A stretch of 64,000 nucleotides of DNA from Bacteroidales bacterium (GTDB lineage: Bacteria > Bacteroidota > Bacteroidia > Bacteroidales > FEN-979), in contig JAQWBQ010000006.1 of assembly GCA_028706295.1 (NCBI GenBank), positions 43,763 through 107,762 on the forward strand, given 5' to 3'. The notes below the pieces were generated by a model. The model searched no databases and was not told where the DNA came from. It saw only the letters and a program-made list of their open reading frames with translations. Each line of letters opens with the position of its first letter. Position 1 is the stretch's first letter. Below, one piece after another: positions 28,185-36,821 of this stretch. The position numbers and the translations under genes are program-made.

Positions 28185-29425
28185 TGAAAAAATCCGTTCT
28201 TTTCACGGGGATCGCGATCCTTTTTTTTATGCTTGGATGCATGAAGTCGGATTTTACAGGATATCAGCCGGTATCGAACAGTGGTATCCGGCTCGGTGCA
28301 TTGCTCTCCCTGACAGGTGGCGGATCCTCGACCGGTGAAAGTTCGAAGGTTGCCCTGGAACTCGCCGTGAATGACATAAAGGCTTATCTGAAAACTGTGG
28401 GTTCAGATACGATGTTCAGCTTAGAAATAGTGGATACAAAGACCGATACCGCTGAAGCGCTGAAACAACTTGAATACTTTTACGGGAAGGGAATCAGAAT
28501 AGTCATCGGACCTTACGGAAGCGCTGAGGTTGCCGCCCTGAAAAATTTTGCCGACACATGGGGAATGATGATAATCAGCCCCTCGAGTGTAGCGGCATCG
28601 CTTGCTATCCCGGGTGACAACATCTTCAGATTTGTCTCAACCGACCTGATCCAGGCTGAAGCCATGAATAAAATGATGGTTGAAGACAACATCCGGGTAA
28701 TTGTCCCTCTGGTACGGGATGACCTGTGGGGACACGACCTGGTTTCTTCGGTCAGGAAGAACTTCGAAAATTGTGGCGGTACTGTGGTCAATCCGGTTTA
28801 TTATCCTCCCTCCACCGTTGATTATTCGGCTTATCTCGAGGCTCTGGATACCAATGTCGCTACCCAACTGCACAAATTCAATCCCAATGAGGTGGCCGTT
28901 TACCTGGTGACGCTGGGGGAGGGGGCGGGATTCCTCGCCGCGGCCGGAAATTTCAACAACCTGAATAATGTTTATTGGTACGGGAGCTCCGCATTTGCAC
29001 TCAATGCGTCAGTCCTTTCAGATTCTATTACTGCCCGGTTCGCCTGTACACACGGATTACCTTGTCCCATCTACGGTCTGGATGATGCAGCCCGGGAGAA
29101 ATGGGAGCCTTTGATCGGCCGAATTCAGGCACAAACCGGCAGGATCCCCGAAGCGTATGCCATAACCGCCTATGATGCCCTTTGGGTTGCCGTATTCACC
29201 TGTCTGAAAACCGGCCCGTCTCCCGACATCAACCGGTTGAAATCCACATTTGTTCTGGAATCCGATAATTTTTTCGGAGCTTCGGGAGGTACTTTACTGG
29301 ATGAAAATGGCGACCGGGCCACGGGCAATTACGATTTTTGGTCGGTTAAACACGATACAAAAGGATTTTACTGGAAAAAAACAGCCCGGTACAACTCCTC
29401 CTCCGGAGTCCTCATCCGATATTAG
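28184..29425 (+). CDS. type I periplasmic-binding lipoprotein (branched-chain amino acid receptor fold)
   Basis: A 413-residue lipoprotein with lipobox FFMLGC (Cys19). The mature part is a Peripla_BP_6/LivJ-like receptor: IRLGALLSLTGGGSSTGESS near the start, the ligand loop GPYGSAEVAALKNFADTWGMMIISPSS, and the hinge and C-terminal lobe to the end. It should bind an amino acid, amide or similar small solute outside the inner membrane. The operon therefore encodes two different binding proteins, this one and the domain fused to the permease. It is the last gene before a strand switch; the two may feed one permease, or this one may act as a sensor. Confidence 0.88.
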   Translation: MKKSVLFTGIAILFFMLGCMKSDFTGYQPVSNSGIRLGALLSLTGGGSSTGESSKVALELAVNDIKAYLKTVGSDTMFSLEIVDTKTDTAEALKQLEYFYGKGIRIVIGPYGSAEVAALKNFADTWGMMIISPSSVAASLAIPGDNIFRFVSTDLIQAEAMNKMMVEDNIRVIVPLVRDDLWGHDLVSSVRKNFENCGGTVVNPVYYPPSTVDYSAYLEALDTNVATQLHKFNPNEVAVYLVTLGEGAGFLAAAGNFNNLNNVYWYGSSAFALNASVLSDSITARFACTHGLPCPIYGLDDAAREKWEPLIGRIQAQTGRIPEAYAITAYDALWVAVFTCLKTGPSPDINRLKSTFVLESDNFFGASGGTLLDENGDRATGNYDFWSVKHDTKGFYWKKTARYNSSSGVLIRY

Positions 29426-29465
29426 GGAAGATGGTTTATATTCCCTTCCGCATAGCCATATCGGT

Positions 29466-29954
29466 TCATTTAAACCGTTTGACAAAAAAGACCTTGCCGT
29501 CACCCTCCTTGTAAAAATCGGCGATCATTCCCTCATTCGCGTAATTCAGCGATTCATAAAACCGGCGGGTCGGGAGGTACTTTTCCGTTGAGGATGTTTC
29601 GGCAATCACGATCCTGCCTCCCATTTCGCGGATAATCCGGTGTGTTTCACCGATCAGTTTCCTGCCGATCCCCTTTCCCCGAAAATCGTGATGGGTAACG
29701 ATCCAGTACAGGTCAAAGCTGCCCTCTGTGCAGGCGATCGGCCCAAAACAGGTGTACGCGATGGTTTTTCCGGAGACTTCGGCAAAGAGAAACTCGTAAT
29801 CACACGAATCTCCTGAATGAAGCTTGTCTTCGATCAGTTCGACGGCTACCGGCACCTCAAAATCATAAAAAAAACCGGTCGATTCAATGATCTCGCGAAC
29901 TGAATCCGGATCGGAAGGCCTGACCTCCCTGCGGAATGTAACTGATTCAATCAT
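29466..29954 (-). CDS. GNAT-family N-acetyltransferase
   Basis: A 162-residue single-domain acetyltransferase. The acetyl-CoA pyrophosphate loop is RGKGIGRKL in motif A (about residue 93-110), preceded by the strand LYWIVTHHDF. The C-terminal strand pattern ANEGMIADFYKEGDGKVFFVK fits motif B. It closes a four-gene minus-strand cluster with lysine 2,3-aminomutase and two ATP-grasp ligases. In archaea and some bacteria a GNAT enzyme (AblB) acetylates beta-lysine made by an aminomutase (AblA), so beta-lysine or a derived peptide is a reasonable substrate guess. This protein is shorter than AblB, and the call is by context only. Confidence 0.85.
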   Translation of the reverse strand: MIESVTFRREVRPSDPDSVREIIESTGFFYDFEVPVAVELIEDKLHSGDSCDYEFLFAEVSGKTIAYTCFGPIACTEGSFDLYWIVTHHDFRGKGIGRKLIGETHRIIREMGGRIVIAETSSTEKYLPTRRFYESLNYANEGMIADFYKEGDGKVFFVKRFK

Positions 29955-30022
29955 ATTTTCAAGGTATCAAATTAAACCTGAAAGGGCATTGTATCTGATT
30001 TGACAAACGATTTTTATGAGAT

Positions 30023-30997
30023 TCAGGGGCGCAACGCATCGGCCAGAATGCGGTCAATAATCTGAGGGAAGGCCAGTCCTTTCTTTTTTGAAGCAGCCAT
30101 AAATCCTCCGGACTCCGACAGGCAAGGGTTCAGGTTGATATCGATGACGAGCGGATTTCCTTCGGGAGTGACCCTGAAATCGATCCTGACATACCCTTTC
30201 AGTCCCAATTCGGTCCAGCATTTTTTGCAGATGGTGGTCAGCCTGTTTTTAAGTTCCCTGTCAGCTGCTGAAAGTTTGAAAGTGCGCCGTGTGTGTGAGT
30301 ATTCGAAAGAGTGTTCATTCCATTTGGCTTTGTACCCCATCATTCTGGGCTTGCCGTCGGGATAACCGATAAAGGTCATTTCGGCCAGGGGAAGCACTTC
30401 CGGACCCTCCTGACCGTACAAAATGGAGATATTAAATTCCCGTCCGTCGATAAACTCTTCGATAAAAAAATGTTGCCGGCTTTTCCTGTTCAGATTGTCG
30501 ATGAATTTTTTATCGGATCCCCGGAAAACACAATCCTCGTCCAGATCCAGGGAACCTTCTTCCCAGATCGGCTTTACAAGGTATTTTTTACCCGGATCAA
30601 GAAGGTTTACCTGATCGAGGGTGTAGCCTTTCGGGGTCAGCACCCCGATCCGTTCCAGTTCCCGTTTTGCCAGATATTTATTGGAACAATGAATCATCGG
30701 GATCAACGGGGATCCGGTGTAGGGAATCTGCAGATAATTGAGGACTGAATTGGCAAGAAACGTGAATTCTCCCTTGTTTCCTATGGTTTCGACCAGGTTA
30801 AAAACAATGTAGGGATTGATCTTCCTGATCCTGCTGATGGCTGCCTTAAGATTCAGGTCGATTTCCAGGAATTCAGTTCTGTAATTTAAGGTCCGGAGGG
30901 CCCCGGTAACCAGATTTACCTGTTCAATAACATCGGCCTCGTCATCCTTTGGCTTTTTGGATAACTTGTTATAAAGGATCAGAACAGTCTTTTTCAT
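30023..30997 (-). CDS. D-Ala-D-Ala-ligase-like ATP-grasp enzyme (copy B)
   Basis: A 324-residue ATP-grasp ligase of the Ddl superfamily. The N-terminal lobe has FNLVETIGNKGEFTFL and the serine-rich recognition loop typical of Ddl. ATP-grasp motifs are KKYLVKPIWEEGSLDLD, FFIEEFIDGREFNIS, and RIDFRVTPEGNPLVIDINLNP, whose Asp/Asn residues bind magnesium. It should activate a carboxylate as an acyl phosphate and join it to an amine. It is divergent from housekeeping Ddl and lies 36 bases after a second ATP-grasp gene, so a dedicated amino-acid or peptide ligase is more likely than cell-wall Ddl. Confidence 0.85.
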   Translation of the reverse strand: MKKTVLILYNKLSKKPKDDEADVIEQVNLVTGALRTLNYRTEFLEIDLNLKAAISRIRKINPYIVFNLVETIGNKGEFTFLANSVLNYLQIPYTGSPLIPMIHCSNKYLAKRELERIGVLTPKGYTLDQVNLLDPGKKYLVKPIWEEGSLDLDEDCVFRGSDKKFIDNLNRKSRQHFFIEEFIDGREFNISILYGQEGPEVLPLAEMTFIGYPDGKPRMMGYKAKWNEHSFEYSHTRRTFKLSAADRELKNRLTTICKKCWTELGLKGYVRIDFRVTPEGNPLVIDINLNPCLSESGGFMAASKKKGLAFPQIIDRILADALRP

Positions 30998-31033
30998 CTT
31001 GTCAGATTCAGGGTGTTATCCGGTATCCGGTCA

Positions 31034-32020
31034 TTAATTCCCGGGTAAAACGATTCTCTTCCCGGCTGAAACAATAATGGCTTCGATGATTTTATCGAAG
31101 TCGAAACCATTCATATAAGCAAGGATGGGAAGATCGGAATGTACTTTATCCAGGCCTGCCAGCGGATTGATCTCAATAAAGTTCGGGGTTCCATGCCGGT
31201 CCATTCTGAGATCGATCCGTCCTGCATCACGGCATCCGAGAAGGTTCCATGCTTTCATCGCAAGTGTTGTGCAGGGCTCTGCGACTTCGGGTTCCGGTAT
31301 TTTATATTTGACAGTCTGAAGGTAATCCGTCTTGGTTTGGTAGGAGTAAATGTTATTGGTATCGCCCTTCTGAAAATCAATTTCCATAATCCCGAGAACG
31401 CGGCTCTCGGCTCCGGTACCGATCATGCCAACGGTAAATTCGCGGCCCGGGAGATATTCTTCGACGAGGAGTCCTGTAGGGTATTGTTCCAGTAAGGTCA
31501 GGCAGATTTCAAGGAGTTCATCAGGATTGTCAACCCGTGAGGCAGCATTGATCCCTTTCCCGGTTCCTTCTGCATTGGGTTTTACAAAAAGAGGGTAGGC
31601 GAGGTCGACTGTACCGATCTCTTCCCGGCTTTGAACAACATAAAACCGCGGAGTAGCAATACCTCCGGCCCTGAGAAGTTCTTTGGTCATCGCTTTGTGG
31701 AGGGTAAGCGACAATACCAGGGGATCGGAAAAGGTATAGGGGATCTGGTATGCGTCGAGGAGCGCCGGAACCTGCGCTTCCCGTCCGATTCCGAACATTC
31801 CTTCACAGATGTTGAATACAAGGTCCCAACGGTCACCGGCAGCAATCCGTTGCACCAGATGGCGGATATTCCCGATCCGGTCGGTGGCATGCCCCAGCCT
31901 GCGTAAAGATTGTTCGATTTCTTCGATGGTACTTTCGCGATCGAATTCGGCAGTCTCTTCTTCACTAAAACCCTCTTTCAGATAATCCGACCGCAGGTCG
32001 TACGTCAGGCCTATGTTCAT
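31034..32020 (-). CDS. D-Ala-D-Ala-ligase-like ATP-grasp enzyme (copy A)
   Basis: A 328-residue ATP-grasp ligase of the Ddl superfamily with the same layout as its neighbour but clearly different sequence. Motifs are LVFNICEGMFGIGREAQVP in the first lobe, YPLFVKPNAEGTGKGI for the ATP-binding lysine and loop, LLVEEYLPGREFTVGMIG, and RIDLRMDRHGTPNFIEINP for the metal site. The start lies only three bases after the aminomutase stop, so the two are coupled. A cell-wall Ddl would be expected near mur genes instead. The product is probably an amide or peptide built from an amino acid, perhaps beta-lysine. Confidence 0.86.
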   Translation of the reverse strand: MNIGLTYDLRSDYLKEGFSEEETAEFDRESTIEEIEQSLRRLGHATDRIGNIRHLVQRIAAGDRWDLVFNICEGMFGIGREAQVPALLDAYQIPYTFSDPLVLSLTLHKAMTKELLRAGGIATPRFYVVQSREEIGTVDLAYPLFVKPNAEGTGKGINAASRVDNPDELLEICLTLLEQYPTGLLVEEYLPGREFTVGMIGTGAESRVLGIMEIDFQKGDTNNIYSYQTKTDYLQTVKYKIPEPEVAEPCTTLAMKAWNLLGCRDAGRIDLRMDRHGTPNFIEINPLAGLDKVHSDLPILAYMNGFDFDKIIEAIIVSAGKRIVLPGN

Positions 32021-32023
32021 AAA

Positions 32024-33298
32024 CTATTTTGTAAAATCAGGGTACCTGAACGTACGGCCTTCATAATTCTCGAGAATCAGGAAACCGTCATCGCTTCCTT
32101 TTGAGTAGTCGGGCAACAGGGGGATTTTGCCCCCCCCGCCCGGGGCGTCGACAACATAGGTTGGAACAGCGTAACCACTCGTGTGGCCCCGGAGCCCCCG
32201 GATAATTTCAAGCCCTTTACTGACCGGTGTTCTGAAATGGCTGGTGCCGACCACCGGATCGCATTGATACAGATAGTAAGGCCTTACACGGATTTTGAGC
32301 AATCCTTGCATCAGGCTTTTCATTACCTCGATGCGGTCGTTGACCCCCTTCAGCAAAACCGTCTGGCTGCCCAACGGAATCCCTGAATTGACGAGCTTTT
32401 CGCAAGCCTCCTTCACTTCGGGTGTGATTTCATCACGATGGGTGAAATGGATGCTGATGTACAGCGGATGGTACTTGCGCAACATGTTCACCAGTGGGCG
32501 GGTGATGCGTTGTGGCAGAACTACCGGGGCTTTTGTTCCGATCCGGATGATCTCTACATGCGGGATATTCCGCAAACGGGCAAGGAGATATTCGACATGG
32601 AGATCGGGCATGGTCAGGGGATCCCCGCCGGATATCAACACATCGCGGATCTCCCGGTGCTGTTCAATATAATTCAGCCCGGGTTCCCATGCTTTAACCC
32701 CGATATGACATTTGTCTTTTGCAACCATCCGGGTCCGGGTGCAGTAGCGGCAGTAGGTGGAACAAAATCCGGTGACCAGGAAGAGAACCCGGTCGGGATA
32801 ACGGTGCACGATATTTGGAACCGGGCTGTCGGTCTCTTCTGAAAGGGGATCCGATGCCTCAGCGGGGTAAACAATAAACTCATCGAACACGGGAACCACA
32901 CATTTACGTAAGGGCTGATCGGGATTTTCCGGATCAAGCAAACTCAGGTAATAGGGGGAGATCCGAAGGGGCAATGATTGCCCGTTGGGGCCGTCAGGCT
33001 TGATTTCACTGTCGGAAAGATGAATAAACTTTGAAAGTTGCTCAATAGAACGGATGGAGTTCTTGATCTGCCAGTGCCAGTTATTCCAGTCCTTGAGGGT
33101 GGCTTCGGGAAAATGGTTTTGAAGGAATGAAATGGAACGCTCGCTGACAACCGTCTTCTCACGGTCGATCCGTGATTTAAAATACTCGTCGATCAGCGTG
33201 GCATCATCAATAAAGGTGGGTTTACCTGGAGGTTCTTCTTCTTCGGACAATTCGGGATGGGGTGGGATGTTCAGTTTTTCTATGGGTTCTTTTTCCAT
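32024..33298 (-). CDS. kamA: lysine 2,3-aminomutase (KamA family, radical SAM/PLP)
   Basis: A 424-residue radical SAM aminomutase that moves the alpha-amino group of lysine to give beta-lysine. The iron-sulfur motif is Cys179, Cys183, Cys186 (CSTYCRYC). The PLP lysine is Lys391 in DAPGGGGK. Asp347 (YQCDPVVG) and Asp384 match the two aspartates that bind the lysine substrate. From memory of the clostridial enzyme, the spacings C-to-D, D-to-D and D-to-K are identical. That supports lysine over glutamate as substrate, since glutamate aminomutase replaces those aspartates. It is the first gene of the four-gene cluster with two ATP-grasp ligases and a GNAT enzyme. Confidence 0.9.
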   Translation of the reverse strand: MEKEPIEKLNIPPHPELSEEEEPPGKPTFIDDATLIDEYFKSRIDREKTVVSERSISFLQNHFPEATLKDWNNWHWQIKNSIRSIEQLSKFIHLSDSEIKPDGPNGQSLPLRISPYYLSLLDPENPDQPLRKCVVPVFDEFIVYPAEASDPLSEETDSPVPNIVHRYPDRVLFLVTGFCSTYCRYCTRTRMVAKDKCHIGVKAWEPGLNYIEQHREIRDVLISGGDPLTMPDLHVEYLLARLRNIPHVEIIRIGTKAPVVLPQRITRPLVNMLRKYHPLYISIHFTHRDEITPEVKEACEKLVNSGIPLGSQTVLLKGVNDRIEVMKSLMQGLLKIRVRPYYLYQCDPVVGTSHFRTPVSKGLEIIRGLRGHTSGYAVPTYVVDAPGGGGKIPLLPDYSKGSDDGFLILENYEGRTFRYPDFTK

Positions 33299-33426
33299 TG
33301 GAATGATTTCTAACTTTTATGGCTTTAAATCATGCAGCCCGATACCGGAACTTATTTTAGTTATCTTACTGATTTTATGACTATTAACATGAACGCTTAA
33401 TCCTTCATTTGAAATGAAAAATCAAC

Positions 33427-33458
33427 TTGCAAATAGGTGACAATTTTATGTACTTTTG
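33427..33458 (+). promoter_or_regulatory. Bacteroidota-type promoter of the esterase gene
   Basis: A -7 element TACTTTTG (33451-33458) fits TAnnTTTG, with TTG at 33427-33429 placed 21 bases before it as the -33 element. It lies about 50 bases before the ATG at 33510. Confidence 0.6.
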
Positions 33459-33509
33459 ACCGGAGCAATCGATTTTTTTTCAACAAAATTCTGTTAATAA
33501 TTCACCTCC

Positions 33510-34286
33510 ATGCAATTGTTTTTCCGTCACTTTGGCTCTGGCGACCCGGTGGTTATTGTGCATGGACTATTCGGTCTTTCCGACAACTGGGTGACCTTTG
33601 GCCGGAGCATTTCCGGGAGTTACAGTGTGTTTATTCCCGATCTGCGGAATCACGGTCAATCCCCGCACAGCAACGTTTTTAACTTTCCATCCATGGAAAA
33701 CGATTTGTTGGAATTCATGGAGGAACACGATCTCCGTAACATCAACCTTATCGGACATTCACTGGGAGGAAAAGTATCGATGTTCTTTTCCATTCATCAT
33801 CCGGAACTTATAAAAAAGCTGGTCATTGTGGATATTTCGTTGCGGAGGTCGACTCCCGGTCAGGAACATCAACAGCTCCTGAACGCGATGCGGGCAGTCG
33901 ATTTTTCACGGGTCCGATCGAGAAGTGATGTTGAGGCACAACTGGCCGGAATTATCCCAAGTCAGCGTCTCCGGATTTTCCTGTTAAAAAACCTTTATTG
34001 GAGAGCACCCGATCGCCTTGACTGGCGGCTGAACCTCGAAGCGATTCACGAGGGTTTGCTTTCGGTCTTTGAAGGAATAGATGTGCAGGGAACATTTACA
34101 GGGCCGGTATTGTTGATCCGTGGAGGATTGTCCGATTATGTTTTACCGGAGGATATCCCCGTTTTTCAAACAAAATTCCCCGGAGTGGTGGTGAAGACCA
34201 TTGCGACGGCTTCGCATTGGGTTCACGCCGATGCCCCCGGGGAATTTGCCGGACTCGTGACAGCGTTTCTTAATTCAGATCAATAG
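33510..34286 (+). CDS. alpha/beta-fold hydrolase (YbfF-type esterase)
   Basis: A 258-residue cytoplasmic hydrolase. The oxyanion region is VIVHGLFGLSDNW, the nucleophile Ser sits in the elbow GHSLGGK, and the catalytic His is in ATASHWVHADAP. A lid is formed by the residues after IVDISLRRSTP. It closely follows the layout of the YbfF/ABHD11 esterases, which cleave acyl esters or thioesters. Substrate is unknown. It is a single-gene unit with its own promoter and converges with the LiaF-like gene, the two stops overlapping by a few bases. Confidence 0.88.
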   Translation: MQLFFRHFGSGDPVVIVHGLFGLSDNWVTFGRSISGSYSVFIPDLRNHGQSPHSNVFNFPSMENDLLEFMEEHDLRNINLIGHSLGGKVSMFFSIHHPELIKKLVIVDISLRRSTPGQEHQQLLNAMRAVDFSRVRSRSDVEAQLAGIIPSQRLRIFLLKNLYWRAPDRLDWRLNLEAIHEGLLSVFEGIDVQGTFTGPVLLIRGGLSDYVLPEDIPVFQTKFPGVVVKTIATASHWVHADAPGEFAGLVTAFLNSDQ

Positions 34287-35215
34287 CGGGTAATCTCAAT
34301 TTTCGAAACCGCGGTTTTAATGACCAGAAAGATTTTATTGGTACTGGTCCCGAAATTCGCCGTCTGATAAATACCATCACCTTTTTTAGTGAATCCGTCG
34401 AACTCTTTACTGATCAGGAATGATTCGGACTTGACCTGACATCCTGACTCTTTGGGTATTGCAACTTTGATGGATGAAGCCCCGGCATTGAATGTCAATA
34501 ATGTCACCCGGTGCTTGTTCCCGATCTGAAGGTCGATGGAGGAGGCCCCGGCATTGATATTTACGCTATCGATGCGATAATCCCTCAGGTCCATGTTAAT
34601 CTCTGCCGCGCCGATATCCAGATCAAGATTCCAGCTCGGGCGATCGCTCAGTTTAATTTCAACTTTGTTGTCATTGATCGTATGGCGGATCTCCGATTTT
34701 TCGAGTGAAAGGTTGATTTTTTTTGTCCCGTTTTCATCGTTCGATGTCAGGATGTAATTTCCGATATCGCCTGTTTTATTGAACGTAAGGAAATCAGAGG
34801 TAATTCCCTGCAGGGTGAAATTTCCTGCGGCCGCATCCAGCCTCATTTCTCCTTTTTTAATCAGTGAATCGAACGGAACACTAAGATATTGAGGATGATA
34901 ATTTGGGGTAGAACCCTCGTCCTCATCATCCCAATTCCGGTGTGAATATCCGCTGTAATCATGGAAGAGACACCAGTCGGACCGGTCAGAGATCCTGTTG
35001 AAGAAAATGATCGTCAGTCCAAGGACGGCAACCAGTGCGACGGTCTTGATCCAATCCTTAATGGGAAGAATAGAAATTCCCCAAAGGATCAGGATCAACG
35101 GCCATAAACTTAACAGGGCACGGAATCCGAATTCGAGGACTCCGAAATTATTCAGCAGGAATAAAATCCCGATGGCGATCAGGATAAATGCCCAAAATAA
35201 ATGACGGTATTTCAT
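34280..35215 (-). CDS. LiaF-like membrane protein (DUF5668 TM region plus beta-helix-like C-terminus)
   Basis: A 311-residue protein. The first 95 residues hold about four TM helices with the pattern LIAIGILFLLNNFG and SLWPLILILWGI, typical of the LiaI/LiaF-type TM region. After an acidic His/Asp-rich stretch (about 95-125) comes a beta-rich domain. It repeats N-A-G-A-S-S-I units (VNINAGASSIDLQIG, LTFNAGASSIKVAIP), as in adhesin-like/LiaF C-terminal domains. It is encoded 11 bases after the PspC gene, so the pair likely acts in envelope stress sensing. Confidence 0.78.
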   Translation of the reverse strand: MKYRHLFWAFILIAIGILFLLNNFGVLEFGFRALLSLWPLILILWGISILPIKDWIKTVALVAVLGLTIIFFNRISDRSDWCLFHDYSGYSHRNWDDEDEGSTPNYHPQYLSVPFDSLIKKGEMRLDAAAGNFTLQGITSDFLTFNKTGDIGNYILTSNDENGTKKINLSLEKSEIRHTINDNKVEIKLSDRPSWNLDLDIGAAEINMDLRDYRIDSVNINAGASSIDLQIGNKHRVTLLTFNAGASSIKVAIPKESGCQVKSESFLISKEFDGFTKKGDGIYQTANFGTSTNKIFLVIKTAVSKIEITRY

Positions 35216-35226
35216 AATGATAAGTT

Positions 35227-35736
35227 TTAAATTTCCTGATTATTCTTTGAATTTTTTCTTCCGGCAAAGGCATTGATAAGCAATCCGGCGCCGATAGCCA
35301 CGAGGATGAGCGGCCAGAGATCACCGAAGTTCACTGCAGGAAAGATATCATCGGCAAGAAAAAGAGTCCCGATGGTGATCAGAATGAGTCCGCCTACCAG
35401 GCTGCCTTTTTTCCGTTCCTTGGTTTGTGGGGCACTGGCAGCAACAGCAGGGGATTCGCTGACGGGCTGTCCGGGATCCTGAGTCGGGGTGCCCGGTTCC
35501 TGGGTTGGCGGTTCCTGGGTAGGCGGCATGGTGGCCTGTGAGAAAATCACGGGATTTTCCGGTGTCACGATCCACAGCACGATATAGATCAGGACTCCTC
35601 CGCCGCCCGCGAGAGTCAATATCACGAAAATTAGTCTGATGAGCAGCGGGTCCATCCTGAAATATTCACCGAGACCACCTGCGACACCACCGACTTTCCG
35701 GTCTGTATTGCTTCGATATAATCGTTTTGGTTCCAT
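35227..35736 (-). CDS. PspC-domain membrane protein
   Basis: A 169-residue membrane protein. Residues 1-60 are a PspC domain (KVGGVAGGLGEYFRMDPLLIRLIF then a TM helix). A Pro/Gln/Thr/Glu-rich linker (about 70-105, repeats of PTQEP) follows, then two more TM helices of the LiaI type (LVGGLILITIGTLFLADDIFP). PspC-type proteins sense membrane damage. It is first of a two-gene unit with the LiaF-like gene. Confidence 0.85.
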   Translation of the reverse strand: MEPKRLYRSNTDRKVGGVAGGLGEYFRMDPLLIRLIFVILTLAGGGGVLIYIVLWIVTPENPVIFSQATMPPTQEPPTQEPGTPTQDPGQPVSESPAVAASAPQTKERKKGSLVGGLILITIGTLFLADDIFPAVNFGDLWPLILVAIGAGLLINAFAGRKNSKNNQEI

Positions 35737-35812
35737 TGAGATAGATTTTTTTTGATGTACGCTGTTTAGACGGTACGAATACCATCAGGTTACAACCTCT
35801 CAAAAATCGAAG

Positions 35813-36646
35813 TTATCCGGCAGGGAGGGTCTTATTCTTGTGAATCCTTGAAGAAATGGCAACGCTGACTTCAAAAAGCGCATAAAGGGGTACCGCCACG
35901 ATCAACTGACTGAAGATATCGGGGCTGGGAGTGATTATGCCTGATATGATCAAAATGGCAATGGCAGTATGTTTACGGTATTTTCTGAGGAAAGAGGGGG
36001 TGAGGATACCAATCCTGGTGAGAAATAATACCAAAACCGGGAGTTCAAACAAAAGACCCATCAAAAGGGTCATCATCGTGATTGCGCTTACGTACGAGGT
36101 CAAAGCAATCTGGTTGGAGACGGAAGCGCTGACCATGTACCCGCCAAGGAAATTAATCATCAACGGTGCTACGACGAAATAACTGAAGAGCACACCTGTA
36201 AGGAATAGAATACTGGTCACAACGACACCGCCCCGGGCAGCCATGACCTCATCCGGAGTCAGGCCGGGCTTGATGAACCTCCACAATTCCCAGAGGGCAT
36301 AAGGTATTGCAAGAATCAAACCCGCGATGAGCGAAATATTCATGTGTGAAGTGAACTGACCGGCAAGGTTGATGTTGATCAGTTCGAATTTTTCAGGAGT
36401 GATGCACAGCGATTGGAGTGAAAGCCATGCTCCGATTTTACATAATATCCGGTATGTAATGAAATCGGGTGATTTCGGGGCCAGGATGATCCGGTCAAAC
36501 AAGATTTCCTTGAAGGTGAATGCAAGTATAGAGGTAATCAGGATGGCAATGATGATATGCCAAAGCGTGGCCCTTAATTCATCGAGATGATCCCAGAATG
36601 TCATCTCGTTATCATCCTTTGGCTTTTTCAGAGGTCTTATCATCAT
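35813..36646 (-). CDS. tatC: Sec-independent (Tat) translocase subunit TatC
   Basis: A 277-residue inner-membrane protein with the TatC layout. The N-terminal FWDHLDELRATLWHII motif binds the twin-arginine signal, and six TM helices follow. The conserved Glu appears in periplasmic loops and PGLTPDE precedes TM3. TatC recognises folded proteins with twin-arginine signals. The likely TatA partner is encoded about 8 kb away (44609-44830), not adjacent. The gene appears monocistronic, with a TACTTTTG element just upstream. Confidence 0.94.
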   Translation of the reverse strand: MMIRPLKKPKDDNEMTFWDHLDELRATLWHIIIAILITSILAFTFKEILFDRIILAPKSPDFITYRILCKIGAWLSLQSLCITPEKFELININLAGQFTSHMNISLIAGLILAIPYALWELWRFIKPGLTPDEVMAARGGVVVTSILFLTGVLFSYFVVAPLMINFLGGYMVSASVSNQIALTSYVSAITMMTLLMGLLFELPVLVLFLTRIGILTPSFLRKYRKHTAIAILIISGIITPSPDIFSQLIVAVPLYALFEVSVAISSRIHKNKTLPAG

Positions 36647-36657
36647 TTAATTTGAAA

Positions 36658-36665
36658 CAAAAGTA
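36658..36665 (-). promoter_or_regulatory. candidate -7 element of tatC
   Basis: On the minus strand this reads TACTTTTG, matching TAnnTTTG, 12 bases before the tatC ATG. That would give a very short leader. No -33 element is visible. Confidence 0.35.
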
Positions 36666-36703
36666 ATGATAAAAAAAAATTCCCTGAACTTGTATCCTGC
36701 AAT

Positions 36704-36711
36704 TAACTTTG
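36704..36711 (+). promoter_or_regulatory. candidate -7 element of the small Lys-rich gene
   Basis: TAACTTTG fits TAnnTTTG, about 110 bases before the ATG at 36822. No -33 match lies at the right distance. Confidence 0.35.
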
Positions 36712-36821
36712 TATATTTACATAAACAAATAAACTGCCCGGAAGAATCTGATTGCCGTCAATCGAAAACGATCGGGGCGGCCTCCGGCTGACCAGTGAAA
36801 TCAAATATTAACACTTGAAAC

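Noticed and set aside
32024..33298. Glutamate 2,3-aminomutase instead of lysine
   Set aside because: Asp347 and Asp384 are conserved; the glutamate enzymes replace these two aspartates.
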